A DNA stretch of 64,000 nucleotides, taken from Apiosordaria backusii (lineage: Eukaryota > Ascomycota > Sordariomycetes > Sordariales > Lasiosphaeriaceae). Each line of letters starts with the position of its first letter. Positions within the stretch are counted from its first letter, which is position 1. A model generated the notes under the pieces. That model was not told where the DNA came from. It did no database searches and worked only from the letters and a program-made list of their open reading frames with translations. The stretch spans positions 2,170,001-2,234,000 of the forward strand of contig JAUKTV010000002.1 of NCBI GenBank assembly GCA_030549205.1, given 5' to 3'. The position numbers and the translations under genes were made by a program. This document shows positions 23,536 to 35,200 of this stretch, one piece after another.

Positions 23536-23556
23536 CATACACACACACACACACAC
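23536..23556. repeat. CA dinucleotide microsatellite
   Basis: About ten CA units just downstream of the R3H-associated gene, in its likely 3' UTR. Confidence 0.9.
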
Positions 23557-26389
23557 GATGTATATCGTTGTTGGGTTGGGGGGGTAGATTTGGGGGTTTA
23601 TCTACTGAGAATGTTTGGGGGTTGTGAAAGTGCAGTCCACTGTATTTGCGCCACCCCTGGTGCACATTTGGCCCCTGGGAAGTTGAGGCAGCTGTATATA
23701 CGCACTTAGGTTGGGCACTCGAAACGACCCCGAGGGTTTGTACTGCTGGTCTTGGATGAGCGTGATATTTCCGGCTCATTTTTTGATATACGACAGGGCC
23801 GGAAATGTCACGCTTGTTCCGAGAACAGTTCATTCGCAAACTCTTGGGCTCATTTCGAAATATATATGTTGCCTATTGTGCGATGGTCTTTTCATGAATG
23901 TCACAAGTGAGGAATGCGACTATTACTACAGACATGTTTTCCAGTTACATTGTAGGGTGTTTGCTGCGGTCGATGCTGCCTGTGGGGGGTTGTCATTCAA
24001 GAAGAGACCTTTACAAGGGTTGGAACCAGGAATGAATGGGCTAGGTGGGACTTGGGTGGCATATACGTTGAGTGTGTCGGTTGCTTGTAGGCTTTGGTGC
24101 AAGCTATACTTGGCTGTTTATGGGTGTAGCTCTGGGTTTTTTTTATTTAGGTAGAGTTCAGAGATCTGGGGCCGGCCTTTAGGGCGTGATGTCACTTTAA
24201 CTGCCTGAGAAACGCGGGGAGGTGATGTGACTTGACCTCAGAAAGGATGGGATCTGAGAGACACCGACGTTGAAGGCTTTACAGGAGGGTAGGGTGTTTG
24301 ATCCTTGCCACGGATGTCTTGTTTGCACGAGAAGTCTTTGGGCTACCTGGTTGTGAAGGATGGGGAATGCTGATCAGAGGGGAGAAATATCACGTGCTTA
24401 GTGGTCAAGTGTTATCACGACTGAGCCCTCTGGAATCATGATGGTGGAAGGGCGGGCAGCACGCCGTACTCGTGTTATACTTGGAGGTCGGGCTTGGGAA
24501 CAGCAAATGGTCAAGGTCTTTGCTGTCACAGTGTTTGATCTCTCTCAACCATCAAAGACCAATACATACCTTGCCACCAATCCGTATATGCCTTGATCAT
24601 ATAGCCCCCTTTTGACGCAACTTGTTCTGGGGCAGAATTGTGGTAATACCACCCCATTGGCCGTTGGATTGGGGCGTCGATCATACAAATACCGGTTGGA
24701 TGTTATAGTGTAGAGTGCGTGACCCAGCTGTCATTGGTAGCTGGGAGATTTTGGAGACGAAGAAGAAGCCCTAAAACGGTTCATGCGGGCGCTTTGGGCT
24801 TGATGATGGGGTTGTTGTGACAGTGTCATTTTGACGGGAGGGGATGATTCGGGGGTTGCTGTGCCGGTTGAGGTTCATGCCTTGGTGATGGTGACGTGTG
24901 TTTCTTGGGAAGAGGGGAGGGAGGGCGGCCGTGAGTCCCGTGGGGGTTCACTGTGGATATGGGGTCAGGATGGGGAGAGTTGTGGAGGGGGTTGTGTGTT
25001 TGTATCTGTGTGGGCATGTGAACTTGTGAATGAGGAGATGACAGGTCAGTATATGAACAGCCATATGACGGGTGAGGCGTTAGAGTTTCTCGGCACCTGA
25101 GCCGAATGAGATCTCGATACGATCGCGCGCAGTGTGATAGATGGAAGAATGCAAGAAACCGAAGGCTGTGATGCTGCGAGCTGCCGACGAGATAGATGGT
25201 GTGAATGCCATGTTGGAATCCCATGTTGATTCTTGACCACCAGACGGCTTGCACTCATCTCGTTTCGTCTGATGTTGATTTCTTCCAGTAAACCCGGTGA
25301 GGGCTGTCTTGAGATGATCACAAAAACGGCAGGAAAGATTTGCTCGCGTCCGGATTGGGTTGGCGCGTAGTTGGGATTCAAGGGGATGTCGTCGCAGTCG
25401 ACATGTTTCTGTGGTGTCTGAGAAAATCTCCGATAGACCGTCACTAACACCTGGCAGCATAAGCTGTATGTGAAAGAGTTAGGGGGTGGATCCCGCTAAC
25501 GCGCGAGCCACCGTTCGTCGTTTCGAGCGGGGCGCCATGCACCTCGCGTCCCCTTGCATGCGGCTCTTCCATGCCATCCACCCACTCTGAGACAGGCGAC
25601 GTCCCATGTTCCGTCTGATCTGATCATGTCCCCAGAGACCTTGATCCTTGGCTTTCTCGGAGAGCTTCTACACAGTTGACGCCTGGCAACATGGGTCTTC
25701 ATCCCCTACAGAAGAAAACATGACGACGTAGACGACTCGATGTCACATCACAAGGAAATTGCTACGGTGAGGCCACTGGAGCTCTCGGTTGACAACACCA
25801 AGAACGGTGTCTTTGCCCAGCCATGCTACCTTTTCATCTTCTACAATCCACCACAATCTTTACCTGCGAACATCGCCAAATGTTGTGGTTAAGGTGCATC
25901 ACCAAGGGGTCAAAGCAGGCAGTCATCGGTCCAAAGAGGAAAGCCGGCCTCTCACCAACACTTACAAACATGGGTCTGCCGCACCTCTTGAGCGGGAAGC
26001 CATGGTCAAACCCCACAACTACAAGCGCCCACGCGGCTCACGGTGTTCGTCTCGTTCCGGAACACATCGCAACCGAGGGCGCTCTTCCACGTCGTCATCT
26101 CTAGTGTACAGGGCTTGCTCACCGTTGGCAAGGAGGAAAAGAGGATCCCAGGATCCATGCTCCCCGTCTGGCGGCACATCCGCCCGATCTTCCTACCCTG
26201 GGCATAGCCAAGTGGAATATGCCATATAAGATGTCATTGCCCTCACAATGTCACCGTTTCCTTTCCCTCCTCTCCTCACGCTCACCCGACTTCATCCTCT
26301 TATTTTCTAAGCTTTAGTTCTGTGAACTTGGCTCGAACACGCTCTTTTAGTACAATCGTTTGCTTCCTTAGGCCGGGCCTCCTTCTTTT

Positions 26390-26404
26390 CAACTGTATAT
26401 ATCT
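26390..26404 (+). promoter_or_regulatory. TATA-like element of the secreted-protein gene
   Basis: AACTGTATATATCT lies about 55 bases upstream of the ATG at 26453, followed by an A/C-rich leader. This arrangement fits a strong fungal promoter and agrees with the optimised codon use of the gene; it is position- and motif-based only. Confidence 0.4.
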
Positions 26405-26452
26405 ATCCTTTTGTGTAAACATCACACCACCACAACTACAACCACCATCATC

Positions 26453-27859
26453 ATGAAGTACGGAACTGCTCTTGTGGCCCTTGCCGTTGGCCTTGCCTCG
26501 GCCCGCGATGTGCCCACCTATTCCCTCAGAGCCACCAAGCGTGAGGTTCCTCAGGAACACTCCCACGAGGCCGTCCTCCGCGCCTGCAACGTCGCCCTCA
26601 AGCTCAACAACCCCCTGAACATTCTCGACTGCGTGTTCCCTCTTCTTGGTAACGCTGCTGCCGCGAACGGCGCCGGTGATGTCACAGCCGACCGCCTCGA
26701 CTGCCTCCAGCAAATCGTTGCTGACCAGGCTCTCACCAACGCCAAGGCTGCCAACGACCTCGACTTGGCTACTAATGCCATCCTCTTCCGTGCTCTCGAG
26801 CGTAACACCTTGAGCGTCGGAGAGGCCAGTCCCCTCTGCAATGAGACCCCCGTCAACGCTGAGCTCCTCAACATCGCCCAGCACCAGGACCCCGCCTCGG
26901 CCGAGGCTGCCAACAACGCCCAGGTCGAGCTCGAGGTCGCCAAGGCCTTGTTCTCCATCGGCGCTGACCCCCTTATTGCCCTCCAGTCCGGCACCTTTGC
27001 CCCTGGTGAGATTGGCGATCCTACTGCTGCTGGCAACACCTGCAACGACGAGAACGATGCCATCGGTTGCATCATCTCCCAGAACCTTCTCGTCCCCGCC
27101 GTTTCCGAGGCCGACATCCTCGCCGCTGTTGGCGACCAAGAGGTCTGCGAGCCTGTTGTTGACGACGAGCCCGCTGTCGAGGAGCCCCCCGTTGTTGATG
27201 ACGGTGCCGCTGAGGAGGAGGTCTGCGAGCCAGTAGTTGATGACGGCAACAACAACGGTGGCGGCAACGACGACAACGCCGAGGTCCCCACCGGCACTGT
27301 CAATGTCCAGACTTTCACCGGCGCCCTTGGCGGCCCTGCTCCCGCTGTTATTTCTGACCCTGCTTCCAACCGCCCCTTCTCGGTCAACGGCAACACCTTC
27401 CTCAATGCCGGCGCCGCCATCCAGCGCTCGTGCGCCATCCAGAAGAACGCCTGCGCCAACGCTGCCAACTCTGGCCAGATCCAGGGCGGCGCCGGGCAGT
27501 GCGACCAGCAGGAGAGCCAGTGTTTAGCTGCTGCCAGCCGCCGCAAGGCTCGCCGCTCGACTGTCGGCCGCAGACAAAATGTTCTTGACTTTGGTTCCTG
27601 CGGCAGCCCCGCGATTCAGTTCGCTGCTGGGCTTGACGGGCGTCAGGAGGAGAGCTTCCAGCCGGTGAATGCGGCTGATTTCTCGCATGGTTCTGCCCTC
27701 AACATTAATATCATTTCGTCCTTTGTCTGCCAGAGGCTGGATAGTTCTTGCAAGGCTAGCCCCGAGACGGTTGAGGCTTGCGAGGAGGGCGCGCAAGCTG
27801 CTAGCCAGGCTGAGGGGGCGCAGGCCGCGAGCGTGTTTAATGCTGCGCTTGGTCTTTGA
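26453..27859 (+). CDS. Abundant-type secreted protein with conserved Cys C-terminal domain
   Basis: Single exon, 468 residues from ATG 26453; an in-frame upstream ATG at 26411 would add only CKHHTTTTTTTII and would bury the signal peptide. MKYGTALVALAVGLASARD is a signal peptide. The mature protein is acidic, with a helical, Cys-poor N-terminal half and a repeated segment EVCEPVVDDE... / EVCEPVVDDG (about residues 237-262). The C-terminal part carries SCAIQKNACANAANSG, then FGSCGSPAIQFAAGLDGRQE, DFSHGSALNINIISSFVCQR and LDSSCKASPETVEAC. This is a conserved fungal secreted module sometimes mislabelled 'ribosomal protein s17' in databases. Codons are overwhelmingly C-ending, suggesting very high expression. 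A cell-wall or extracellular role is likely; the biochemical function is unknown. Confidence 0.82.
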   Translation: MKYGTALVALAVGLASARDVPTYSLRATKREVPQEHSHEAVLRACNVALKLNNPLNILDCVFPLLGNAAAANGAGDVTADRLDCLQQIVADQALTNAKAANDLDLATNAILFRALERNTLSVGEASPLCNETPVNAELLNIAQHQDPASAEAANNAQVELEVAKALFSIGADPLIALQSGTFAPGEIGDPTAAGNTCNDENDAIGCIISQNLLVPAVSEADILAAVGDQEVCEPVVDDEPAVEEPPVVDDGAAEEEVCEPVVDDGNNNGGGNDDNAEVPTGTVNVQTFTGALGGPAPAVISDPASNRPFSVNGNTFLNAGAAIQRSCAIQKNACANAANSGQIQGGAGQCDQQESQCLAAASRRKARRSTVGRRQNVLDFGSCGSPAIQFAAGLDGRQEESFQPVNAADFSHGSALNINIISSFVCQRLDSSCKASPETVEACEEGAQAASQAEGAQAASVFNAALGL

Positions 27860-28296
27860 GGGGTTGGATGATTAGCTGTAGGGATAAGGGTGAGGGTTGA
27901 TAGGAATGTATACCTTTGAAAAGGGGAACATGGAAACAGTTTACCCGGGATTCTTTTTGTCGTTCGCTGTGAGGCGCGCGGTTTTTTTATTATTTTGAGA
28001 GGAATTGAAAATGAAATGAATAATTACTATCTTGTTGGTGTGCCTCTGAAATGTGAATGTGAATAATGTGAGCTTACTTGAGTTTTTTGGATGTAGATGA
28101 GAACATGCCTAACCTGTTGACGTCTGTCTGTAGATATGTATATGTATATCGCCTGCTCTATTATACAAGAAGCGGAATTGGAAGTAACATCCCCCCATGC
28201 GGAAACGGGGTATAAGTAACACACGGTTCTCCTATTCAATCCTACCTCGGGGCCCACCACCACCATCATCACTCATCACTCATCACTCATCACTCA
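27860..28296. other. Convergent 3' intergenic region
   Basis: About 440 bases between the convergent secreted-protein and RING genes; AT-richer UTR-like sequence and a 7-bp minisatellite at 28267-28301. No gene seen. Confidence 0.5.
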
Positions 28297-28301
28297 TCAC
28301 T
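28267..28301. repeat. 7-bp minisatellite overlapping the RING gene stop
   Basis: Five perfect copies of CATCACT. Its right edge contains the stop codon of the minus-strand RING gene (28297-28299), so the repeat starts within the stop region and extends into the 3' UTR. Confidence 0.9.
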
Positions 28302-29151
28302 CATCATCCTCATCCTCATTCCTCCACAACCTCATCCCTCCTCCAACCGTCCTCCTCCTCTCCCTCTCCAGCGGCGGCGGCTTCCTCCCCATCCAAGTAT
28401 CCCCCTCCTCCCTCAGAACAGTTCTCAAATTCCCCAGCACGAACCCCTCCTCCTCCCCAAACCCAGGCTCATCCCTCACCCCCTGCACCGTCCCCTCCCC
28501 CTCCCTCCACCCCGGATACGCAAGATCAATCTCATCCGCATCCCACCCCCTCAACCCAAGCCAATAAGTCATATTCTCCGCCCCGGAAACATCCCTCAAC
28601 CTCTCCCTCATCTCCACAATAAACCTCACCATCCCCTCCGCGCTCTCCAGCCTGCACCCATTACACATCCTCCCCAAATCAAACACCTCCCCCTCCTCCA
28701 CCTCACCTTTCGTCTTTGGTATCCGTTTCATCACCCTCTCCCATTTGGGCGGTGGATGCGTTATCACATCTGGCAATTCATACGTCTCGCACATGTGCTC
28801 GCATTTGTCCTCTGCAAAGCTGGAAAACACCAGTCGGAAGTGGCACGCGGGACAATAGACGGGTCGGTCGGGGAGGAACATTTCCGGGTAAGGGGTCCAG
28901 CAGTCGTAGTGGAACATGTGCCCGCAGGGGAGGACTATTCCGGTTTGGCAGGACAAGGACTCGTCGCCTTCGGGGATGGGGGACGAAGAAACGATTTCAA
29001 CGGGGGTGGCGGGGGTGGTGATTTCGAATTGGTCGGAGCGGCAGATGTTGCACTTGATTAAGGGGATGGGGCGGCGGGATTTGGAGCGGGCGGAGAGGAG
29101 GAGGTATTTGCGGAGGTGGTGGAAGAGGGTGAGTTCGCGGCGGTTGGACAT
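28297..29151 (-). CDS. RING-type zinc finger protein, probable E3 ligase
   Basis: Single exon, 284 residues from the ATG at 29151 (MSNRRELTLFHHLRKY); the frame is open further upstream, but that part includes the TATATATATA leader. A RING/RING-like domain lies at about residues 34-103: CNIC, then LPCGHMFHYDCW and VYCPAC, i.e. C-x2-C ... C-x-H-x2-H-x2-C ... C-x2-C, with a long insert between the first pair and CGH. Downstream are MCNGCRLESAEGMVRFIVEM and a highly acidic, Glu/Arg-rich C-terminus ending EDEDDE. RING proteins of this type usually recruit ubiquitin-conjugating enzymes; the substrate is unknown. The 3' half is extremely G-rich on the sense strand. Confidence 0.75.
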   Translation of the reverse strand: MSNRRELTLFHHLRKYLLLSARSKSRRPIPLIKCNICRSDQFEITTPATPVEIVSSSPIPEGDESLSCQTGIVLPCGHMFHYDCWTPYPEMFLPDRPVYCPACHFRLVFSSFAEDKCEHMCETYELPDVITHPPPKWERVMKRIPKTKGEVEEGEVFDLGRMCNGCRLESAEGMVRFIVEMRERLRDVSGAENMTYWLGLRGWDADEIDLAYPGWREGEGTVQGVRDEPGFGEEEGFVLGNLRTVLREEGDTWMGRKPPPLERERRRTVGGGMRLWRNEDEDDE

Positions 29152-30750
29152 GGTATTTTCAGATATATATATATATATGTGTGCGTGTAGATATATGGGG
29201 TGTTGATATAAGGGGTTGTGTAAACAAACAGAATTCAAGGGTCCAACAAAAGTACCCGAATTACCCCCTGGAAATGGTGGTGATAGCCTCTCTTGACGAT
29301 GGTATGGCTTTCGTCTGGATGGCGAGGAATAAGGGGGTGGGGGGGTTAAAAGGGGGCGGAACATTTTAATACGAGATGTTAGATCCAACAATGAACAGAG
29401 TACCAGAGTGGCTCTTCTTTCTTCAGGGACCATCGTTTTGGGCCAAGTCCGTCAGTCTATGCCGTCGCGGTGATTGGGCTGGAACAAAGGGGTAAGTAAA
29501 CCTCGCCATTTGAACCGCTTGTCTTTGTTGCAGGTATGTCTTTTTACAAGGCATTGTGGGCCCAACATATCGAGTCCGTGAACTCTACGGGGGAGCCTCA
29601 AGCAAGAGAGACAAAGACTTTTTGTTATGGTAAGTAAGTAGCTACATAGATATTCGAGTTCGCTTGGGCAGGCCCGTAGTAGTGGGCAAAGAAGTAAGAC
29701 CAATGATCAGCAGCACAGAGTTTTGAAGCACAGAGTTTTGGACTGTTCGACAAGAGAGAGAGAGAGATGTAATGAGAGCACATCATACACTCAGGGCAAG
29801 ATTATCCCGAGCCTCGAAATTAAACTGCAAGAGTACTCTCACAACAAGAGAAACAGCTCAAACCCATAGAGGATATACTCACCAGGGTACTTCAGACATT
29901 TTAAAACTCAGGTCACATCTACACGGCCAAAGATTTCACGGCTTATTAGCTCAGTCACGGGTGTTACTAGGTATGTAGCGCGCATGATAGTATTGGTGTC
30001 AAAGTTACCAACTTGCAAGGTCTATCTCTAAACTTTTGGTTTCCTAGAGTTGTGGCTGCTCCCAAAACCCCTCTTATTTAGTCTTCCAAGTGGCTGACTA
30101 TCAGCCTTCTACTTTTATTAGCATGTCGAAGAGAGAGTTTCACCACAGTTTAGTCATACAACATTGTACATCTAGGCCTGAGACTTCCTTTGTCTATCCA
30201 GACTCGCTCAAAACACAACAGTAATCACACAGTGCCCGAGTCTACAACGAACAAAGAAAACCACCCCTACTCCCTTCAGTATGCATGCCGACAATAAATG
30301 CAAGTGAGCAACGAGTAAGAGTCCCTCCAAGTAAAGCACCCTGCATGTCTATATACGTCATCAACACCACATAAACACGCACCAAACGAACAAAAACATC
30401 ACCCCCAGTTTGTAATCTCATTGCTTCCTCATCTGTCATCCACTTCATCCATTTTTATCCATTCTACCCACTGTCTGCTGTTTGGCCGTCTATCGATATT
30501 GCTCAAACCAACATCCATCCATCTCCCTTCTCCCCCCCCCCTCCTCTCCTCGGTGGTGGTACTAATACATTCGTCACACTTCCTCAAAACAACAACAAAC
30601 CGCCCCTCGTTTCCTTCTAGGTAGGTAAAAGAAACCAGGAAGACAAAAATATACAATTTTGGCATTTTGACTCTATCGATCGCTCGCTTTTTAATCTTCA
30701 AAGGCTCGCGCGAAAAAAAACCAACCCATCCGTTGCGTTTGCGTTTGCAT
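29152..30750. other. Intergenic region
   Basis: About 1.6 kb between the RING gene start and the Rieske gene stop. It includes a (TA)n stretch at 29163-29178 just upstream of the RING start and a C-run near 30533-30543. No tRNA, 5S rRNA or supported coding region recognised. Confidence 0.5.
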
Positions 30751-31746
30751 TTAACCGATAACCAGCTTGTCCTCCTCGGGGAACTCGTACGCGGGAATCT
30801 CGAGGTTCAGGGGAGCGGGGCCCTTTCTGATGCGGCCGGAGATGTCGTAGTGGGAGCCGTGGCAGGGGCAGAACCAGCCGCCGTACTCACCGGCCTCGCC
30901 GATGGGGACGCAGCCCAAGTGTGTGCAGACGCCTGTTTTGTTTTCCTGTCAGTATCATCACCCCCCCTTGTCTGTCTCTCTGTTGTCTAGGTGTAAGGTG
31001 GGGGTGGGACATACCCAACATGACAAGCCACTCAGGCTTCTGGACACGATCGGCATCGGCCTCGGGATCTCTTAATGAGGAAACGTTCACGTTGTTGGCC
31101 TCCTCAATCTCGGCGGCTGTGCGGTGGCGGATGAAGACGGGCTTGCCTCTCCACTTGACGATGACCTGTTGTTCTTCTTGTCAACCTTCTTCCCTTTGCT
31201 CAATCAAGTGGCAGGGATCCTTACGTTCTTGCCCTCGGGAATGGCGTTGAGGTCAACCTCGACCTTGGCCAAAGCCAAGACATCAGCAGAGGCGGACATG
31301 TTGACGAGGAACTCTGTTTAACCCAAGCACGTCAGCCTTCCAGTTCCCATATTCCACTCTTTCCCCCTCTAACCAATTCCAGTTCCTCCAATTGACCCTC
31401 CCAGTCCCTCCTCTTATCATCCCTTCCTCCCCACAATGTTATCCCCCCCCCCCCCCCCCCCCCCGGCAATATCAGACCTACCCTGAATAGTACTCTTCGC
31501 CCCCCCAGCAGTAATCGCACCCATCGTGCCAACCATGAAATACGAAATCAGCGCATTCGACTTGGGAGACTTCTCCGACAAGTATTTCGAAAAGTCGGGC
31601 ACCTTAGTGCTGTTGCTCTCGCCCTTGAACGGGCTCGAGTACGACGAGTCGCCGCGGACGGCCGGAGTAGTCGAGATGGTGCGGACGGCCTGGCGGAAGA
31701 CCGAGGGCCGGGCGAGGGCGCGCGTCACGGTCGAGAGAGGCGCCAT
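30751..31746 (-). CDS. rip1: Rieske iron-sulfur subunit of cytochrome bc1 complex
   Basis: Four exons on the minus strand: 31746-31482, 31313-31225, 31165-31015 and 30932-30751; 228 residues, all joins in frame. An N-terminal mitochondrial presequence rich in Arg/Ser (MAPLSTVTRALARPSVFRQA) is followed by the hinge/transmembrane helix (NALISYFMVGTMGAITAGGA). The [2Fe-2S] head carries both cluster motifs: CTHLGC (about residues 170-175) and CPCHGSHYD (about 189-197), each supplying one Cys and one His. GPAPLNLEIP closes the fold. The protein passes electrons from ubiquinol to cytochrome c1 in the inner mitochondrial membrane. Intron 1 contains a 22-base C-run on the plus strand (31443-31464). 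The gene ends with LVIG and TAA. Confidence 0.97.
31443..31464. repeat. 22-base C homopolymer in Rieske intron 1
   Basis: Uninterrupted run of 22 C (G on the sense strand) beginning 12 bases inside the donor of intron 1. The length is likely to be polymorphic or unreliable. Confidence 0.9.
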
Positions 31747-32203
31747 TGCTGCTGCTGCTACTGCTGCTTTCTACGTAAAAAAGAGCGGTGGTGGTTAGAG
31801 GGGAGATGGGCGTCCGTGGACTGAGGTTTTTTGGTCTCTGTAATACTTCTGGGCCGAGCAAGTTCCCACATTTCCCGACGAACGAGAGAGAAGACCCTGG
31901 TCCGTGCGTGTGCGTGTGTCAAGGCTGCAACAAACTGCGAACAGACGTGGCGGCCTGAGGCAGCTAAATTTGCAATTGGATGACAGGTGATTGGCTGGGA
32001 GCTCGAGAATCCGATTCTTCCCGTCCGATGCCAAGCCCGCGCTATTCAGACACATGCTTGCTGACATCACTCACGCATTCTCTCACTCTCAAAAGATTAT
32101 CAAACGTCGATTCATGTACATGCTTCACCCCCTACCCAACACCAATTACCTTCTAAATAGCACAAATACCGCCCCCTATCCTAGTTTTTTTTTCCCGCCC
32201 TGA
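31747..32203. other. Intergenic region
   Basis: About 460 bases between the Rieske start and the DDB1 stop on the same strand. Promoter and 3' UTR presumably; nothing else seen. Confidence 0.5.
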
Positions 32204-35200
32204 TCAATGCATCCGCCTCAGCTCCTCCACAATATTCCTCATCTGCTCTAAACTGGGACCCAGCCCGTCACAAATCTTCCGTTGCGTTGCCTCGTCTTGG
32301 TCTAGAAATCGCTCTAACAGTTCCCCGTCTAGGAATCTAACCGGCTCGCCGCCTTCTCTCTCTGCATTTCTAAACGCCCTGTAAGTGTTGAACTCGATCT
32401 CCCCCGCCGTCTGGACAGCTCTACCCAATTTCTCCTGAAATCTAAGCAGCAGATCCTGCGCTTCCGGCGCAATGGTGCCAAACATGTATATCCCGCCGTC
32501 AACCTTGAGCCATGTTAGCATAATTATGTCTGTTGAGTTTGTTGCTGTCAAGAAGAACTTACCGTCCCCAAAAATGCCCTCGGAATAACCATAGCCGTCT
32601 TGCTCGTCTCTACCCTCACCGTCCTGACCCTATTCACCATCTCACCCAAGTTAATCTCAGCCGTGACGTTCATGATTCTCCTGTCCTCCAAGGTAATGCC
32701 GTCCGGATTGCTTCGGAGCACCATCAAGTTCCCTCGGTCATCTGCCTGAAGCCAATCATTCCCATCAACATAACACAGCGCCGTGCCCGACACCGACTGC
32801 CAATGCCTAGCAATTTCAACCAGTTTGGCCTTGTCGCTGCTCTTCCCCTTTCCAGCCGGTACATACTCAACCAGCGTCATCGACTTCATCACATCCGCAA
32901 CACCAACAATATTCCCCTGAACCGTAATCTGAATCGGATATGTCGACGGCTTGTACGAAGCTAATCTTGTCAACGTCGCCGTCGTCGTAGATGTCTCCTC
33001 ATACTGCGCAATAGCCACCGTCTTGGCCAGCCCAGCCACAATCTTATCCCCATCCAAGACATCCAAACACCGGCACGCACCCTTAGTGGGATGACTGTGA
33101 ATCAAGTACGGGTCGCGATTGTCATCAATGCCAAACACAAGAATCCTCCCTCGTCGATCGCCAGACCTTATAGCGTAATCTGGGTCGGGTAGAAAACTCG
33201 TGCCCACAATAAACCGTTCTGCAGGATTTCCATACGAGTCAGGCAGCTCGGCCCGGATGACCGCCTCTACCATCTCCAGATAACCTATCCTCTCGAACTG
33301 GAACGTCTTGCCCACCGGCTGGAAAATAACTTCGTCGACGAGTCTAAACGAGCTCTGCACAATCTCATCACCGTCCACCAACGAACGCTTGATGCAGCCC
33401 AGGCCAAAGACCTTTTCTTTTGACGAGTAGGCGATCCTGCGAACCATCTCGCCTAGAGGAAGCTCGCGGAGATGCGTTCGTCTTGTACGATCAATTTTGG
33501 AGATCTTAATCTGTGTGTCCGTGGCGACAATGATCGAGTCGGGGAATGCTTCTGTGTTGAACGGGCAGATAAACGTAGCCTCCTCTGCGGTAACAGCCGA
33601 GTATACTATCCTGCTCTCTTCACCGTATATCAAGCTGGGGTGTTCGGTGGTGGCCAGGATACTGTAAATGGTGTCGTTGTCCTGTGGGAGGAGATGTAGC
33701 CGAGCTTGTCGTGTACCCAGAATAACCTGTTTTTTCCCTGAAAACTCGTGGGCTGCCGAAATGTTGAAAGTGACAACATGTCCATCTTCCATCGCGATGA
33801 ACAGCGTCGGACCCGATACCTTTGGCGACAGAACCTGAACAAGCACCACCTCTCGTGGTATCGATGCATCGTCTTGGCTCTGCCGCAGTGACTCTCCGTG
33901 TATTGGTTCAAGCGTCTTCAAGTCAATAATCGACACTGTCCCCGACGTCCAGAACCCAACCACACCAATCCCTTGTAGCTGAGGCGCAACATGTATGCAC
34001 GCAACTTGATCCTGCTGTCCAATATCCTGCTCCTTCACAGCCTGAAGCTGATTCCCAGTAATCCTTATCGACACAAGCCCCGTCCCCTCCACCGACAACA
34101 GCAACCACTCCTTATTCGCAGAAGCATTCGTGATGGCCCCCTGATCCTGTGGCGTCCACGTCGCTGTCGTGACCCCACTCTCAGAATCAGCCAGTACAGC
34201 CCGCTTCGTTGTAACCTGCAAAATCATCCCACCCAAAAGGTTCATCGCCAACAACGTCTGACAATCCAAACTGAACCCCATAAACTCCCCAACCTCCTCC
34301 ACCCCTCCGTCAGTATCAAACCTGAAGACCCTCGTCTCCGTCAAGAAAGACACAACAAGCGTATCCATCTTCCCCTCTCCCACCGCCCCCCTAAAGGAAT
34401 ACACTCCCCTCACATGCTGCCCTAGATCCTCCAGTAACATTCCTAGATCCTCCAACCCAACACCACTCCTCACACTCCTCAATGACCCATCTTTATAGAC
34501 TCCACTCCCGCAAACAATCCTCGCCTGCCCCGAAGAATACTCATTCCCCAACTGGCTATCCTCCCCCCCTCTATTCCCCATATCCATCACCGCGAAATCC
34601 ATAATCGGCCCAATATTCGAGATCGTCTGCACCAGCGTCAAAAAGGGCTTGTCACTCTTCTCTTCCCTGTTAAGGTCAACAAGCTGGAACAGCTGGCTGT
34701 CTCCATAGTGACTCGCCACAAACAGCATCTCATTGCCCAGGTACACCAGCTCGCTCGCCCGGCTCGTGACGCCAATCTTGCTCAGCGTCATCCCTGTGAC
34801 AACGACTCCTTCCGTGTCGATCGTCAAGAGGTGCAGAGAACCGTAGTCGTCGGCGACAAAGTAGTTCCGGACGTTGTATTCGGCCCACTTGACAAAGATG
34901 CTCGCCTTGTCGAGCTTGGATTCGACCGTGGCTTTTGTTACGTCGTCGATGTAGAGGAGTCGAGTCTCGCCTACTACTATAAAGCCACCGAGGTGGGGTT
35001 TGGCGGACTCTGTATTTCGCACGTTGTGCCTTTTCACTTCTTCTTCGCCTTTCCGAACAGGGATAAGCATATTCGCTCCGGCATCGGGGATTTCAACATC
35101 TATTATGCGGTGTTTCTGGGCGTTGAACTCGCTGGCTACGGTATGGCGGTCGTCCGAGGTAAGGCGGTACGTCGCTAACCGGGAGTCTTGAGAGTTGGCG

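Larger units (their letters stand above)
23490..26452. other. Large gene-poor region
   Basis: Nearly 3 kb without a supportable gene. It holds a CA microsatellite at 23536-23556. Several open frames of 90-147 codons (for example 23711-24154 plus, 25080-25460 minus, 25789-26229 plus) have no family signature and no convincing splice structure. The last 150 bases upstream of 26453 include TATATATC near 26394 and a CAACCACCATCATC-type leader, the likely promoter of the secreted-protein gene. Confidence 0.5.

Noticed and set aside
25046..25460. Overlapping 126-142 codon frames on the minus strand in the 3 kb gene-poor region
   Set aside because: No family motif, and the two frames exclude each other; no convincing introns or neighbours to support either.
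26300..27546. Long antisense frames (279 and 331 codons) opposite the secreted-protein gene
   Set aside because: These arise because C-ending codons leave the antisense frames free of stops; the plus-strand protein has a signal peptide and conserved Cys domain.
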